Shown here: positions 35,831 through 51,789 of the stretch, one piece after another | Layout of the letters: each line of letters starts with the position of its first letter | Position numbering within the stretch: the stretch's first letter is position 1 | Assembly (NCBI RefSeq): GCF_014529535.1 | Contig: NW_023504022.1 | Location: 9,239,028-9,303,027 of the forward strand | DNA length: 64,000 nucleotides | Direction: 5' to 3' | DNA from: Bradysia coprophila | Taxonomy: Eukaryota > Arthropoda > Insecta > Diptera > Sciaridae | The notes under the pieces: generated by a model | The model's input: only the letters and a program-made list of their open reading frames with translations | What the model was told of the DNA's origin: nothing | Database searches by the model: none | Program-made: the position numbers and the translations under genes

Positions 35831-37269
35831 AATATGTAGGAGTAGGAGTATGGAGTAGGTCGTGGCCTTCGTTACACCATGTACGTGGAATTATTAGATC
35901 ATTTAAACCATCAATGTAATAATCTAAGCCTTCAGCTTAGGATCACAATCACCAACTCGTCAAAATAGACATTTGCACACGAGTTCATAATATTTATTGT
36001 CCAATTTAAGAGGAATCACCCCTTTTTCATAGCACAAAACCGAAAAAAAGGGTCTGAAAGTTGCAGTGATTTCTCTTAGGGTACAACACAAGGAGGCTTA
36101 TGGTTTATTTACACACTTAATTTACACGTTTCTGGATGCAATAATGGTTTCTGATTTTTGAAAAAGTAATTCGGATTATTGTTTTTTCAACTTTTAAAAT
36201 GCCCGTTTTCAACCGAATTTTTCCATAAATTGCACATATTTCTCGTCACACATAAACTTTCATAATACAAATGCACACTTCACGGATTCCTGCTATTGAT
36301 TCTGATGCTTTAATGGTTTCACTTTAGCTAATTTCATTTAGTTGTTCACACAAAACGAATAAAAACAATTGAAACTGAAGCGAACAGAAAAAATGGCGGC
36401 AGCCATTTTTATCAGCTGATCTGAAATTTACATGGAAATATTGACGATTTCACCTATTCAACGTTAGGTGGCACCATGAATTGGTTGTTTAAAAAACTAA
36501 ATGGATGAGAACTCTTAACAATCAACTAGAAAATATTTGCACGAAATGAAGTCACCGTCTATTACAATGTATAACTGAAAGTCAGGGTCTTACACAAGAA
36601 AATAGTGAAATGTTTGTAACAAATTGTCCTTGATTCCACGATAACTTGAGTAATTTTGAACGGTTTTTTTATCTACTGGGTGTGTATGTGAATTTTGCAT
36701 GCATTTTTATATTGATAAATCGAAAACAGAGAAACAGAAAATATGCCGGCTTTCAAAATTCCGTGCGTGTAAAATAAAAAAAAAACTTGCACGATCCAGA
36801 GCGAGGCGAGAGTCGTCACTCGCATGAGATTTTGTATTCACTATATAACACAACGACTAACACCAGCACCGAGCATGTCACCACTCGAAAGCTTACCAAT
36901 GTAAAAAAAAAACTGCTGTGGGTAGAAATGGTAGGAACAGACACATATTTTCAATGTTGTGTTACAATCATAGAAACTCCTCGATATAAACTAGTTGAAC
37001 CTTAAATAGCTTGTTTTCCTTCTTTCTTTCTTTTCTATCTTTTAATTTTATGAAGTCTAAATTTTTATTTTCTTTCTTTCCTTCTTAATGATAAAAATAA
37101 TGAAGAGGTTTTTTTGATTGCCATAATTTTTGCCTCATCAGTGATATTTTGTTCTTCAAATTTCTAAATTGAAATTCAGTGTAAAGATGACTTGACTAGT
37201 CGGTGTGGAATCAATAGATTAATCACGACGATAATTTGTAACTGTGTATTTCTACCAAAGATTGATTGA
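35831..37269. other. Intergenic DNA, no gene recognised
   Basis: AT-rich with short repeats shared with other places. The words CCGTTTTCAACCGAATTTTTC (near 36205) and CTATTGATTCTGATGC (near 36293) recur near 59670-59720. No open frame or RNA gene is supported. Confidence 0.45.
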
Positions 37270-37304
37270 ATAAAGGCTTACAATTGCAAAAGCAGACTGT
37301 CAGT
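37268..37304 (+). promoter_or_regulatory. Candidate core promoter of the Cys-rich peptide gene
   Basis: A TATA-like GAATAAAG near 37269-37276 lies about 30 bp upstream of TCAGTC at 37300-37305, which fits the arthropod initiator TCAGT(C/T). The start codon follows at 37332, giving a short leader. Suggested only by spacing and consensus. Confidence 0.35.
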
Positions 37305-37331
37305 CGCATTTTGAATAGCGCAATAAGGACG

Positions 37332-37600
37332 ATGTCGATTAAATTGCAAAGTTTAATCATTGCTTGCATCGTTTGCATCTACGCATTAGATGTAGCCAAC
37401 GGAAGGCCAGTAGAGATACCGGACTAGTCGAAGATACTAGACTTGAGGACAACGGTTTTCTTGTGCGAGCAAAGAGACAACTTGGTTGCGTCACTAAGGG
37501 TGGCTGCCATAAGGGCTATTGTTGGGCTTCCTGTCTTGGAGCACTTTCTCCTGGACAACTTTCGCAACTGAATAATCAAATTTCCCGTGTCCCGAATTTT
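37332..37600 (+). pseudogene. Frameshifted secreted Cys-rich peptide precursor
   Basis: The frame starting at the ATG at 37332 encodes a strong signal peptide (KLQSLIIACIVCIYALDVANG) and then stops at a TAG, 37425-37427. A second frame, offset by one base deletion or two base insertions, continues with a pro-region, the furin-type site RAKR and a mature part GCVTKGGCHKGYCWASC (Cys spacing C-x5-C-x4-C-x3-C). It then runs into a TTTGGAAATT repeat at 37616. The layout of signal, pro-region, RAKR and Cys-rich peptide is that of insect immune or venom-like peptides. The family's last Cys-containing segment appears lost. No GT...AG intron can join the two frames. It may be a pseudogene or an assembly error. 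Confidence 0.6.
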
Positions 37601-37615
37601 CTTTATTATTTTAAA

Positions 37616-37742
37616 ATTTAAGTAATTTTTGGAAACTTTTGGTAAGTTTTGGAAATTTTTGGAAATTTCTAGCAAGATTTGGAAATTTTTGAAAGTTTTG
37701 GTAAATTTTGAAAATTTGGAAAAAAAATCCAAAAATAGGCCC
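37616..37742 (+). repeat. TTTTGGAAATTTTTGG simple repeat
   Basis: About 125 bp of TTTTGGAAA and TTTTGGTAA words ending AATAGGCCCTGC. It is one arm of the foldback family seen at 35513-35830. It abuts the 3' end of the broken peptide gene and may have removed its last coding part. Confidence 0.65.
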
Positions 37743-39099
37743 TGCTGAAATGTAAAGATATTATTTTGCCACAGTGTACATTAGATGCACAGCTACCATA
37801 AGGTCTCAAAAGAAAATTTCGCTCACTCCGCATAAACATTAAGCATCCAATAAGTCTTTTTAATAAATAAAACGTTTCCCCTCAAAAGACCACATCACAC
37901 ACTATAACTCATAACCGACAATAGTGGGAGCGTAAGAAGAAGAAAAAATGTTCAGATTGACAATATAATTTCTGCAAGCCCATATCAACAATGTATTTGC
38001 AATAAAATATAGCGACTCTGTTGCAAAATTGGTAAACTTTATGATTTGACGATTTGGATAAGTCTGTCTGTTGTTCGCCTTTTAGCGCAGATTAACATAT
38101 TTGGTCGTTGATATCGCATTGGAAATTTGCAACAAAACTTTGTATAGCGAACTTTATCGCGATATGGATTAAGCTTTTCAACGACCTTTCGATTTTAAGT
38201 TATAGTTTTGAGAACTATATAGATCATTTTCACTTAACAGTAAACACACATAACCAAGAATTAAAACAAAGGAATTGAGATTAGATCTTGGTATCGTGTC
38301 TGACAGCTCCTTTGTTTTTACTGGTAATATTGGTATCGTGTCTGACGTTTACAAGGTCATGAAAATGATCTATATGTGGAAAAGAGGCTTTTTGTTGCCT
38401 TTTATTTTTCGGTTTATTTAACGTTCAATTCATTAAAAACGTTTGTGTTGTTGCCCGCGTACACTGCCAATTCCGATTTTAATAAATTCTGTGATTTTAA
38501 TTCGAAATGAAAAAATGTTGAAAACAAACACATTGAGTCAGCTGGTGAAGGAAAATTGGATCGCTTATTTGAGATCTATGAGCGTTTTAAGTGCGGCAGA
38601 TAGAAACCTCGTGTAAGAGACAAAGTTATAGAGTTTTAGTTTCTAGGCGATGCGTGTTTCATGGTTTCCCTAAAAAGTCGCTTATTTTGGAGCTATGAGC
38701 GTTTTATGTGTGTTAAATTTTTGAATGTAGCAGGTAAAATAGTTAGCCGTGCATCCAGCTCGTGAATATTTTTTGTACCCAGTCCGAGTCTGAAACATCC
38801 GTTCCTAGAGCAGACTTCTAATGGCCTACGATTTGTCTTCTGCCTTGTCTTCCTACTGCAGAATAACAACTATTTTGCGCCTAATTTCTGGTACTTTCTA
38901 TGGAACAATTTCTGGCCATTTGTCAGTTTTCGAGTTGATCTATCATAGTCACGCCAGAATGGGTTTCACACAATTTTCCTCTTTATAGAAAAAAGAACAG
39001 CAAGAATAGAATTCTCTAAGTCGTTGAAACGTGAAAGCCAATTAGAGGAAAGAGAGGATACCAAGAATAACATTGAAAAATCAAAAAAAAAAACAGTAA
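37743..39099. other. Intergenic DNA with short direct repeats
   Basis: No gene recognised. Short duplications: TTGGTATCGTGTCTGAC near 38287 and 38330, and CGCTTATTT...ATGAGCGTTTTA near 38571 and 38679. These look like decayed repeats. Confidence 0.45.
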
Positions 39100-39500
39100 T
39101 CACAGTTTGATGTCAAGTCGTATCCACTGTATCGCATCGGGTGTGACTTTGTGTAGTTCGGAAATTCCACCATCAAATTTTCTAGTGACGCATTCGTTTA
39201 TGATGTGATCAGTGGTTTGAATGATGTTTCGATCGCAGTCGCAACATGGAGAGTTGGACATGTCCCAATTGTGGAGCATATCGGCGCTACGACCATGCCC
39301 AGTTCTAAAACGGTTGATCTGGCACCATGTATTCCGGCTTTCGTCCATTCCGTTCAGCTTTTCCGTAATTATTTCGTACATTCTCCCGGTGCCAGGACTC
39401 TCTCCACTTGTCCAGAATATCGAAAGTGTAATTTTCAGAGTTGACGAAAGGTTCTTTCCATATTGGGTGTCTGGATCTCAGTCTTGAGGAATGAACCATT
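39100..39500 (-). mobile_element. Non-LTR retrotransposon 3' end (frameshifted)
   Basis: Minus strand. The last 93 codons (39100-39381) show the C-terminus of a Jockey-like insect LINE polyprotein: INRFRTGHGRSADMLHNWD, the C-x1-C...H...C knuckle CCDCDRNIIQTTDHIINEC, and a closing WIRLDIKL. Upstream the frame shifts: 39385-39490 carries SRLRSRHPIWKEPFVNSEN and ILDKWRESW in another frame. Further upstream, 39500-39800 is too decayed to read. A 5'-truncated, inactive copy. The clade assignment is from memory of family motifs. Confidence 0.72.
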
Positions 39501-39839
39501 GATAAGTCTTCGTGGATCGGTAGTGATGTGTTTTCGGAAATTTCGAATTGCTCTTTTGAATTGTTTAGTGCAAACTAGAGTTACGCAGGTCATGTAAAAC
39601 AGAACTTCCTTTAAGATGAAATAAATGAAATGAAATGAATTGAATAAAATCTGTTTCATTGACTTGACATAGAACCGAATGCATTGACATGTCTTCACTT
39701 GATCGGGAGGCCACTCAAGATTTTTCAGGCATCGGACATTTTTTAAATTTAATTTAACTTGAGCCTGGGTGGGCATACAAATTCGGTTTGCTCGCACAAC
39801 TTTAATGTAGAGTGGAGAAAAGTTCAGGTCAGGTCAGAT

Positions 39840-40002
39840 CAGGGCTTACTTTAGAGAATTAAAATTCTGAAAATTCTGAAAAAGTTCCGAATAATTCTGA
39901 AAAAATTCCTAAAAAATATTTCGGAATTGTTAGGAATTTTTTCAGAATTTTTCGGAACTTTTTCGGAATTTTCAGAATTTTAATTCTCTAAAGTAAACCC
40001 TG
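39840..40002. mobile_element. Near-perfect foldback MITE, 163 bp
   Basis: The left end CAGGGCTTACTTTAGAGAAT and the right end ATTCTCTAAAGTAAACCCTG are inverted copies, and the whole element folds almost completely on itself (TTCTGAAAAAGTTCCGAA with TTCGGAACTTTTTCGGAA). It is flanked by CAGGTCAGGTCAGATC on the left and GGGTCAGATC on the right, which suggests duplication of AGATC-type target DNA. Confidence 0.8.
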
Positions 40003-40461
40003 GGTCAGATCTGATTTTGAACTGAATTACCAGAAACCTGAATTTGACCTGAAACTGTGACCGGACCTGAATTGTTCTTCGTTACATGAACATTAGGGCT
40101 AATGAATTTGTCCGAAAAATCCAGTTCAACTCCAGTTTGGTCATGAGGTCATTTCAGGTAAAAATTAATTTCTTTTTCTGGTCCACCTCACCGGACCTAT
40201 CGTAGGCTTGCAGTAAAAACGCAGCCATTTTCATTGCAACATCCGTTTAAACTTTTATTTTCTCAGAATAACTTTTTGCTTGTCTTTCGCTTTCGTATAA
40301 CCTTACAGGATATGTGACTATGTCGCCTAAAAACAGGAACCAAATTTAGCAACAACAAAAATAATATGAAAATGACAACAGTCTACGACCGTCATTTTTA
40401 TGCGACGTTTTCAAAACGAGTGCATTCATGAAACGAGAACAACACAATTTTTAACGAAGAT

Positions 40462-45616
<5,155 letters not shown>

Positions 45617-45888
45617 TATTCAGTTTAATTTTAACTTTGAACAGAAACTATAACGATTCGAATTTTTCAAAAGAAACAAGGTGTAATGTAATCGACGGTA
45701 TCCCTTCGATCAACTGTGGTTCAATGTCAAATGAAAATCAAAAATATTGTATTTGAAGCATATTTGACAGTTAAGCCCTCTGGATGTTAGCTTCTCAACT
45801 AGATAGTAAACAATATCGTTAACAGTGTTGTCGGCGATTTTTTGTTAGACTTTTCTTTTGCACTGAAGAATTCTGCATATAGAGTGTT
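45617..45888. other. Upstream region of Pgi
   Basis: Short leader and presumed promoter of Pgi on the minus strand. No TATA box or named element is recognised. Confidence 0.35.
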
Positions 45889-45890
45889 AT

Positions 45891-46069
45891 GAACAGAGCG
45901 AGACGACCGAATACCAGTTAATTATAACTTGCCTTGGGGTACTTGTCAAGGTATTTGCTTCTCTTTCAACATCTTACTATGCGAGCGAGAGGACCTAAGA
46001 CCACTTTATTATAACTTGCCTTGGGGTACTTGTCAAAATATTTCTTACTCTTTCATCATAACACTATAT
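45891..46069. mobile_element. Foldback element with internal direct repeat
   Basis: Ends AGAGTGTTATGAACAGAGCG and the complement of CTTTCATCATAACACTAT are inverted. Inside, TTATAACTTGCCTTGGGGTA plus CTTGTCAA occurs twice, at 45923 and 46009, 86 bp apart. A related end pair lies at 46898-46968 (GAGTCTTACGATCAGAGCGA with CTTTCATCATAATACTC). Confidence 0.65.
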
Positions 46070-46115
46070 CTATACTATGTTTAAGCATAGAGTTTTTTGA
46101 CCAATTGAGTGATAG

Positions 46116-46390
46116 TGATCTCGGGGTATTGCTGTCAAAACAGGAGGCAAAATTTGAATTTGTGTTGCATTTTGCAAACAAAATTAAATTAAAATTTGGA
46201 AAAGACAAATTCAACCGAATGAAAGATTAGATTACACTTTACTATTCAATTGTTTTGAAGTCAAACACACTACATCTACATGCAATTAAAACGAAAAAAA
46301 AAACTCAAAATTGTTTTCACATGAAAACATACTGCAACGCAAATTCAAATTTTCAGCTCACTTTATTGTGACAGCTATACCCCGAGATCA
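46116..46390. mobile_element. Foldback MITE, TGATCTCGGGGTAT termini
   Basis: The left end TGATCTCGGGGTATTGCTGT and the right end TATACCCCGAGATCA are inverted, and the inner blocks AAAATTTGAATTTGTGTTGC and GCAACGCAAATTCAAATTTT pair as well. Arms are about 100 bp. A distant relative with CTGGTCTCAGGG and CCCGAGACTAG lies at 46968-47082. Confidence 0.75.
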
Positions 46391-47099
46391 GTTATATTTC
46401 CTCTTCTTAAACACCGTATAGAAGGTTAAAAGAGAATGTCAAAAAGAGTGTGCGTCATCGAGCTCAGTTAAATTAACTGGTTTCTTCCTTGTTAACTGAT
46501 CCTTTTTGAACTAGTACAGAAATTCTATTTCATTCGGTGACGTCAACTTTTTTCGCTCAGTTTATCCTGTCAAAGTTAATGTGAGTCTATATTCTTCACG
46601 ACCGATTTTAATAGGGAAAAATTAAATCGTCACTGAGAGTTGTCGTTAAAGATAACAATTAGTTTTTGATTTAGTGGTTATCAAAAATAATGAGTTATCA
46701 ATCTATAAATCGTGTTCAATCAAATAGTGAAATGTTATGAAATAAGAGAGTTATTAAAATTTAGTTTCATTACCTCAGCGCGTTTTCTGGGCGATTTTCT
46801 GCACGAGCTCTTTAATACAAATTTCGACAAAATACCCATCGAGATCAGTTTCTATTTTTCAGCTCTTTTAACATTCTATAAAACAGTTTTTGTTCAGTGA
46901 ATAGAGTCTTACGATCAGAGCGAGAAAACTGAAGACTATTTCATTCTCTTTCATCATAATACTCTATACAACTGGTCTCAGGGTCATAAGTCAAAATGAG
47001 AGAATTTACATACAAATTTAAATTGGGCTTATTCTCATTTTTTTCATTCATGAATTTTTGACAGTTGCTCCCGAGACTAGATAAAGATTCGCAGAACTT

Positions 47100-47335
47100 A
47101 GTGACATATTTTTGGCCGAGACATTCGTTAAATCGATTTATTACAATGAAGCAATTATGACTAATTTTTGTACAAATGGACAAAAATGTAGATTACGTTG
47201 TCTACTACATGCAAATGTACAAAAATGTAGTAGACAACGTAATCTTCATTTTTGTACATTTGAACAAAAATTAGGCACCATGGCTTCATGGTAAAAAATT
47301 GATTTAAAGAATGTCTCGGCGAAGAATATGTCACT
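47100..47335. mobile_element. Foldback MITE, 236 bp, arms about 110 bp
   Basis: The left end AGTGACATATTTTTGGCCGA and the right end GGCGAAGAATATGTCACT are inverted; the inner arms pair through GAGACATTC, the ACTAATTTTTGTACAAATG block and AGATTACGTTGTCTACTACA. It forms an almost complete hairpin. Confidence 0.82.
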
Positions 47336-49077
47336 AAACACTATTAGTGGATTTTCGTTACCCTGCAACACTTTATACATCATCAGAACAAGCGAACAAT
47401 TAGCAATTCAAATCAGGTGGAAAATTGTGCTTCGCTTGTATTCCGATGTTCACAACATGCTAAACAATAGAAAAGGCAGCATAAATGTCCACTTCAGTAA
47501 CCCAAAATTGCTTGCATATTTTAAGATTATATTTGTTCTCCTGTGTGTCTTGTTTCTATCGGAATTTTAAAGAATGAAATCATTGCTGCCTCCCTTGAGA
47601 TTTTTTCTCGAGAAAATCAAGAAAATCGGAAAAATCTAAAATTCGAGGATGCCATGAAAATTTTGGAAAATTGAGAGAATCTTTACATTTTTTTCGAATT
47701 TTCTTGACCTGAATCGAAAAATTTAAAGAAATAGAAGAAACGTTTTGTCAGAGATAGGCAGTGAATGGAACGCTTTACCTCTTAGTTGTCAGAATCAATC
47801 TAAATTTTGTAGAATGGAGCCACATCATTGCCCCTTCACTGGTCCCTCCAGGAAAAATGTACACCCATCTTTCTCCATTCATTTTCATTTTCAAAACAAA
47901 AGAGAGTGATGAAGTGTTATTGCCGTCGACAGTTTGAAAAGTTGTTTCAGGTCGCCATTATCACTCAATTCAGATAATAAAATGGTGAGTGTGACAGATA
48001 CGGCATATTCAACAACAATATTACCACAAATAGTAAAGGGTTCTTGGAAACGAAAACCTAAGTTGTCCCTGCTCAGAATATAAATATTCTATTTTGCATC
48101 GCCATGCCATATGGACCATATGGATTATATTGCCAGTGATGCGCATTATGTTTCGAGAAAAAAGATGAAGACATAACTGACAGCACTGATTGAGTATAAA
48201 TCCAAAATGGCTCTCAGGAATTTGTGGTTTTCTTGTCACTGAATTTGAATAAACATTTAAAAACCAAATGAATTAACCGAATTGTGCAATAAAACTAACA
48301 GATTCAATATAACCGTACTAGGGCAGTTGCTCGTTAACACTTAAACGCGAAAGTAAAAGGTGCTCCACAGTGATTTTTGACCAGAACTTTAAGTGAAAAA
48401 CAAAACACGACTGACGTTCTACACACGCATCATTGGTAAAAAAATTTATTTATTTGTGATCTGTTATCGTTTCTGGTGTTATTCTCGACCATTGGACATA
48501 TTCGGAGTGTGCCCACCGACAATATGATCGGATTAGCGTAGTTGCTGCCCCGGATGAAGGGAAAAATATCCGAAATAAGCTACCAAAACTCGAAATCTTG
48601 TTCAGGAATTCGCTACTGTATTACGCGCCGTGAAGCATCGTCTTGCTGTTTGCATACTCTCCTTACCAAATCAGTTTCTTTGAGACAAATCCGTTAAATC
48701 ACGGGGAATATGCACCTGTTGATGAGATGCTTGTGTCGGAAATAATGGATTTTGCGTAGTGTTAAGCCAAAAAAGTGCTTGTTGTGACATTCTCCACGGT
48801 AGTTCGACCATCAATGTTATCCGATAAAAGTCATCTTCGGCAACAAATGATGTTCTAATCACACAGCAAGTTACACCTGTGCACACCGTCTCAGTATCTT
48901 TCAAACTGTCAGCTGGGTGTACACGTCCGTTGCGTCTAAATTTTGCATTTCATTTAGCGCTCAAAATTCAGCTGTCTAATTTGGGTTGTGTTTTTTCAGA
49001 CTACATCATCACCTGCATATGCTGCAATCATGTGAAGCGACTATGCCGATGTACATTCCAACCCCACTGTCAAATTA
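47336..49077. other. Upstream region of lines; one unidentified open frame
   Basis: Mostly unrecognised AT-rich DNA and the presumed promoter and leader of lines. A minus-strand frame, 48671 to about 48945, is protein-like (contains FVAEDDFYRITLMVELPWR and HQQVHIPRDLTDLSQRN) without a recognised family, start codon or splice partner. It could be a fragment of a mobile element or a lost gene. Confidence 0.35.
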
Positions 49078-51789
49078 ATGGTTTTGAAGAAAGATCGTCC
49101 ACCCGTTGGAGTGGAAAATTCAAGCAAAATGTCCAATGAACAGCCAGTTACCAAACGGCAACGCATCGAAAGTCTGGGCAATGAACAACCGGAACCCGAA
49201 TCCAGTGCTTCCAGTGCGCACATCGCTTCCGCATCGTCTGCATCGTCGCTAGCAATACCGGGCCCATCAAATGCATCGCTTCCAGCCGATGAAATTGATA
49301 ATGCATCCGTTGTGATACTGAACAACCATCATGGCATTCCCATTGAGTATTCGTTAATGTCGCCAATCAGTGATAACGGATGCGATTTACAATCACTGCA
49401 AACGTACTTGGCCAAGCAATGTTTATGCGGGGTGACTGATCAAACGCTGAAAAATCTCTTCCAAAGTCAATACAATCATTCCAATGGGATAACACGGGTG
49501 GCAACGCTGAGTGAATGGTCAACGAACAAGCTGCTCGAATTCCTGTCCAACATTCAGTTACTGTTCGATGTGTACTTGAAACAGAACTCAACCGGCAGTA
49601 TATGCGGCCGGATCAAGGATGTGTGCGATGCTCTCATTTTAAATGAACGGAATTTGATCAGTGACATTATCGATTTGAGCGGCTACAACGATAAATATGT
49701 GCAATTCTTGTCGCGAAAGTTAATGGCTAGTTTTCTGGTGATTGCAAAGGACAGTGAAATGTTGCAATATTATTTGAAGAAACTGGTGGACAATCTGTTC
49801 AGCCTGAATCAATTAAATGAACTCGAAGTGCAAAAGATCAGCTTCACACTAGACATTTTCAAGCGAATCGTCGAATGGAAAGACATTGAATTGCATCCAC
49901 TCGGTGACGACTTCGACGAAAGTGATTTGTTGCCAATTGAACCACCGATCGAAACCAATTACTTCCACTACAGCATCAATCAAGGGAGCAGTCTGTCTTC
50001 AGCCAGTACCAGTGATTCGAGTAGAATGCTTTCGAGAAGACACGACACTCATGCGAACGATGCGAATCGGGACTGTCAACTGGAACATTTGACCGATTCG
50101 GAAAGTTTCGACACGACAAATTTGAAATGTGAAACGGTGAAAATATTGGAGAATAAGTGGCGCGCGTTGCTGGAGACAATGAAAAAGTTGATACCGCGAA
50201 GTAGTCATGGGTATGGAGAGTGTTCGATATTGACGTTTCTGTCGCTGTGGGAGAGTATAATCAGTGTGCAGGCGAATCTATCGGTGATCGACACACATCC
50301 GTTTCACGCTCAACTGGACCAGTTCGAGAAATTGCTGAGCAGCAATCTTTCCACGACCGTGTACAAGCAAATGTTGTCTCTGTTCAATGAGGCGTTGTGC
50401 TACGGCAGCACTCTGGCTCTACAAGACTCGATACCGGTAAGTATCTTTATCGAAAGGGAAATTATTTTCTGCGGGGGAGAGAAGAGAAATTGTGGCTTTT
50501 GCGGTTTGTTTTTAAGTTTACATCGCATAATTGCCAGTAGTCCCCGCACTTTCATACCTTTGTCTCAGCAGCGAAGGATCATGCGAATTTCAGCTCTCTG
50601 GTTTTCATGAGAGAGGATGGCAACAATTTGAGAGAATCTCACCGCAATATAAACCCTCTGTTATCACATTCTCCTTCTCTGCATTCTTGCTTTTCAAGAG
50701 CTTTCGAGAGCTTTAAGCTTCTTTTGTATTCCACAATAATATTCAAAAATCCAAAATAAACTGAAAGCTCTCGAAAGCTCCCCAAAGCACACAAACAATG
50801 CGATATGATGTTTTGGCTTAACTCGACAGTTCTATCAACCATGTCCCGTACTCAAAAAATGTTTTTTTTTCTCGTCACTCTCTAACGCTCAAACTTCCTT
50901 CTATTTCCAGGACGAAACGTGCGGATTAGCCCATGCTATAATCAATCGGGTCAAATACAACGGCCTGTTGAATTCATTACCCCAGCGACAACAGCCCACT
51001 GACGGTTCGGTCAGCCTAATTGGTTACACTGGCCGATCCGTCGATTATATGCACGACTCGTTTCACCATTGTCCACGGGAATACCAATCGACTGACGCTC
51101 ATCCAAATATCGACCGTACTCTGCTGCAAAAAATGGTTCTGTTGGTGCTAAAATCGGTAGCGGTCAGTGTACGCGCCATCCGATCCGATTCGTCGGACAG
51201 TTCGATTGGCAGTACGGATGCTCAGGCGCTGGCCGATATGCGTGTCATTGAACAGAATATGCGAGATGTGCTGCGGAAGTTGGAAACATTTTTGAAAAAT
51301 AAAATGCATTTCCTGCCAGCCACACATTTCAGTAAAATTCTGATCGATCTGTTCGGCGATCAAGATGACTATCTGATCGAATCGATGGTGTGTACGTTAG
51401 ACGTAGTGATTGGATTTTCCTACTGGAAAAACGAATTCCTCGAATTAGTCGCAATGATGAATCCGGTGTACATCTTCTTAGAATTTTTAGTTATGATAAG
51501 GCACGGCTCCGACTTACTCCTAGATCTACTGGTTAGCAATGAAACGTGCTTCTTGCTGTATTTATTAAGGTTTCTCAAATACATTCGCGTCAATTGGACT
51601 ATGTTCGCGACCAGTTGTCATATGTTCAAAAATGACGCCACCGAATTGGACGGTACCATGAAAGTATTAACTCGTCTCAGGTTCAAAATTAACAAAATGG
51701 TATTGGACAAACAGTATCCGTACGATATACAGCCAATTTTACGATTACTCGAAAGTTGCGAGAGCATACACGAGGGAAATGAATTATAG
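49078..51789 (+). CDS. lin: Protein lines (LINS1 homologue)
   Basis: Homologue of Drosophila Lines, a nuclear/cytoplasmic regulator of Hedgehog- and Wingless-dependent patterning; vertebrate LINS1. Two exons, 49078-50436 and 50911-51789: 2238 nt, 745 residues. The Ser/Ala-rich N-terminus (about 1-75) includes a KRQR basic patch. The helical N-domain (about 85-330) has GYNDKYVQFLSRKLMASFLV. A low-complexity Ser stretch lies near 305-320. The C-domain (about 640-745) has FLLYLLRFLKYIRVNWTMF. No catalytic motif is known in the family. The start is the first ATG at 49078; the ATG at 49129 could also be used. The 474-nt intron has an inverted AGAGCTTTCGAGAGCTTTAA / GAAAGCTCTCGAAAGCT pair near 50697-50780. 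Confidence 0.85.

Noticed and set aside
36787..37005. 72-codon plus ORF upstream of the peptide gene
   Set aside because: No ATG context of interest, simple sequence in part, no protein family.
49041..49591. Minus-strand ORFs antisense to lines
   Set aside because: They are shadows of the well-supported lines coding frame.
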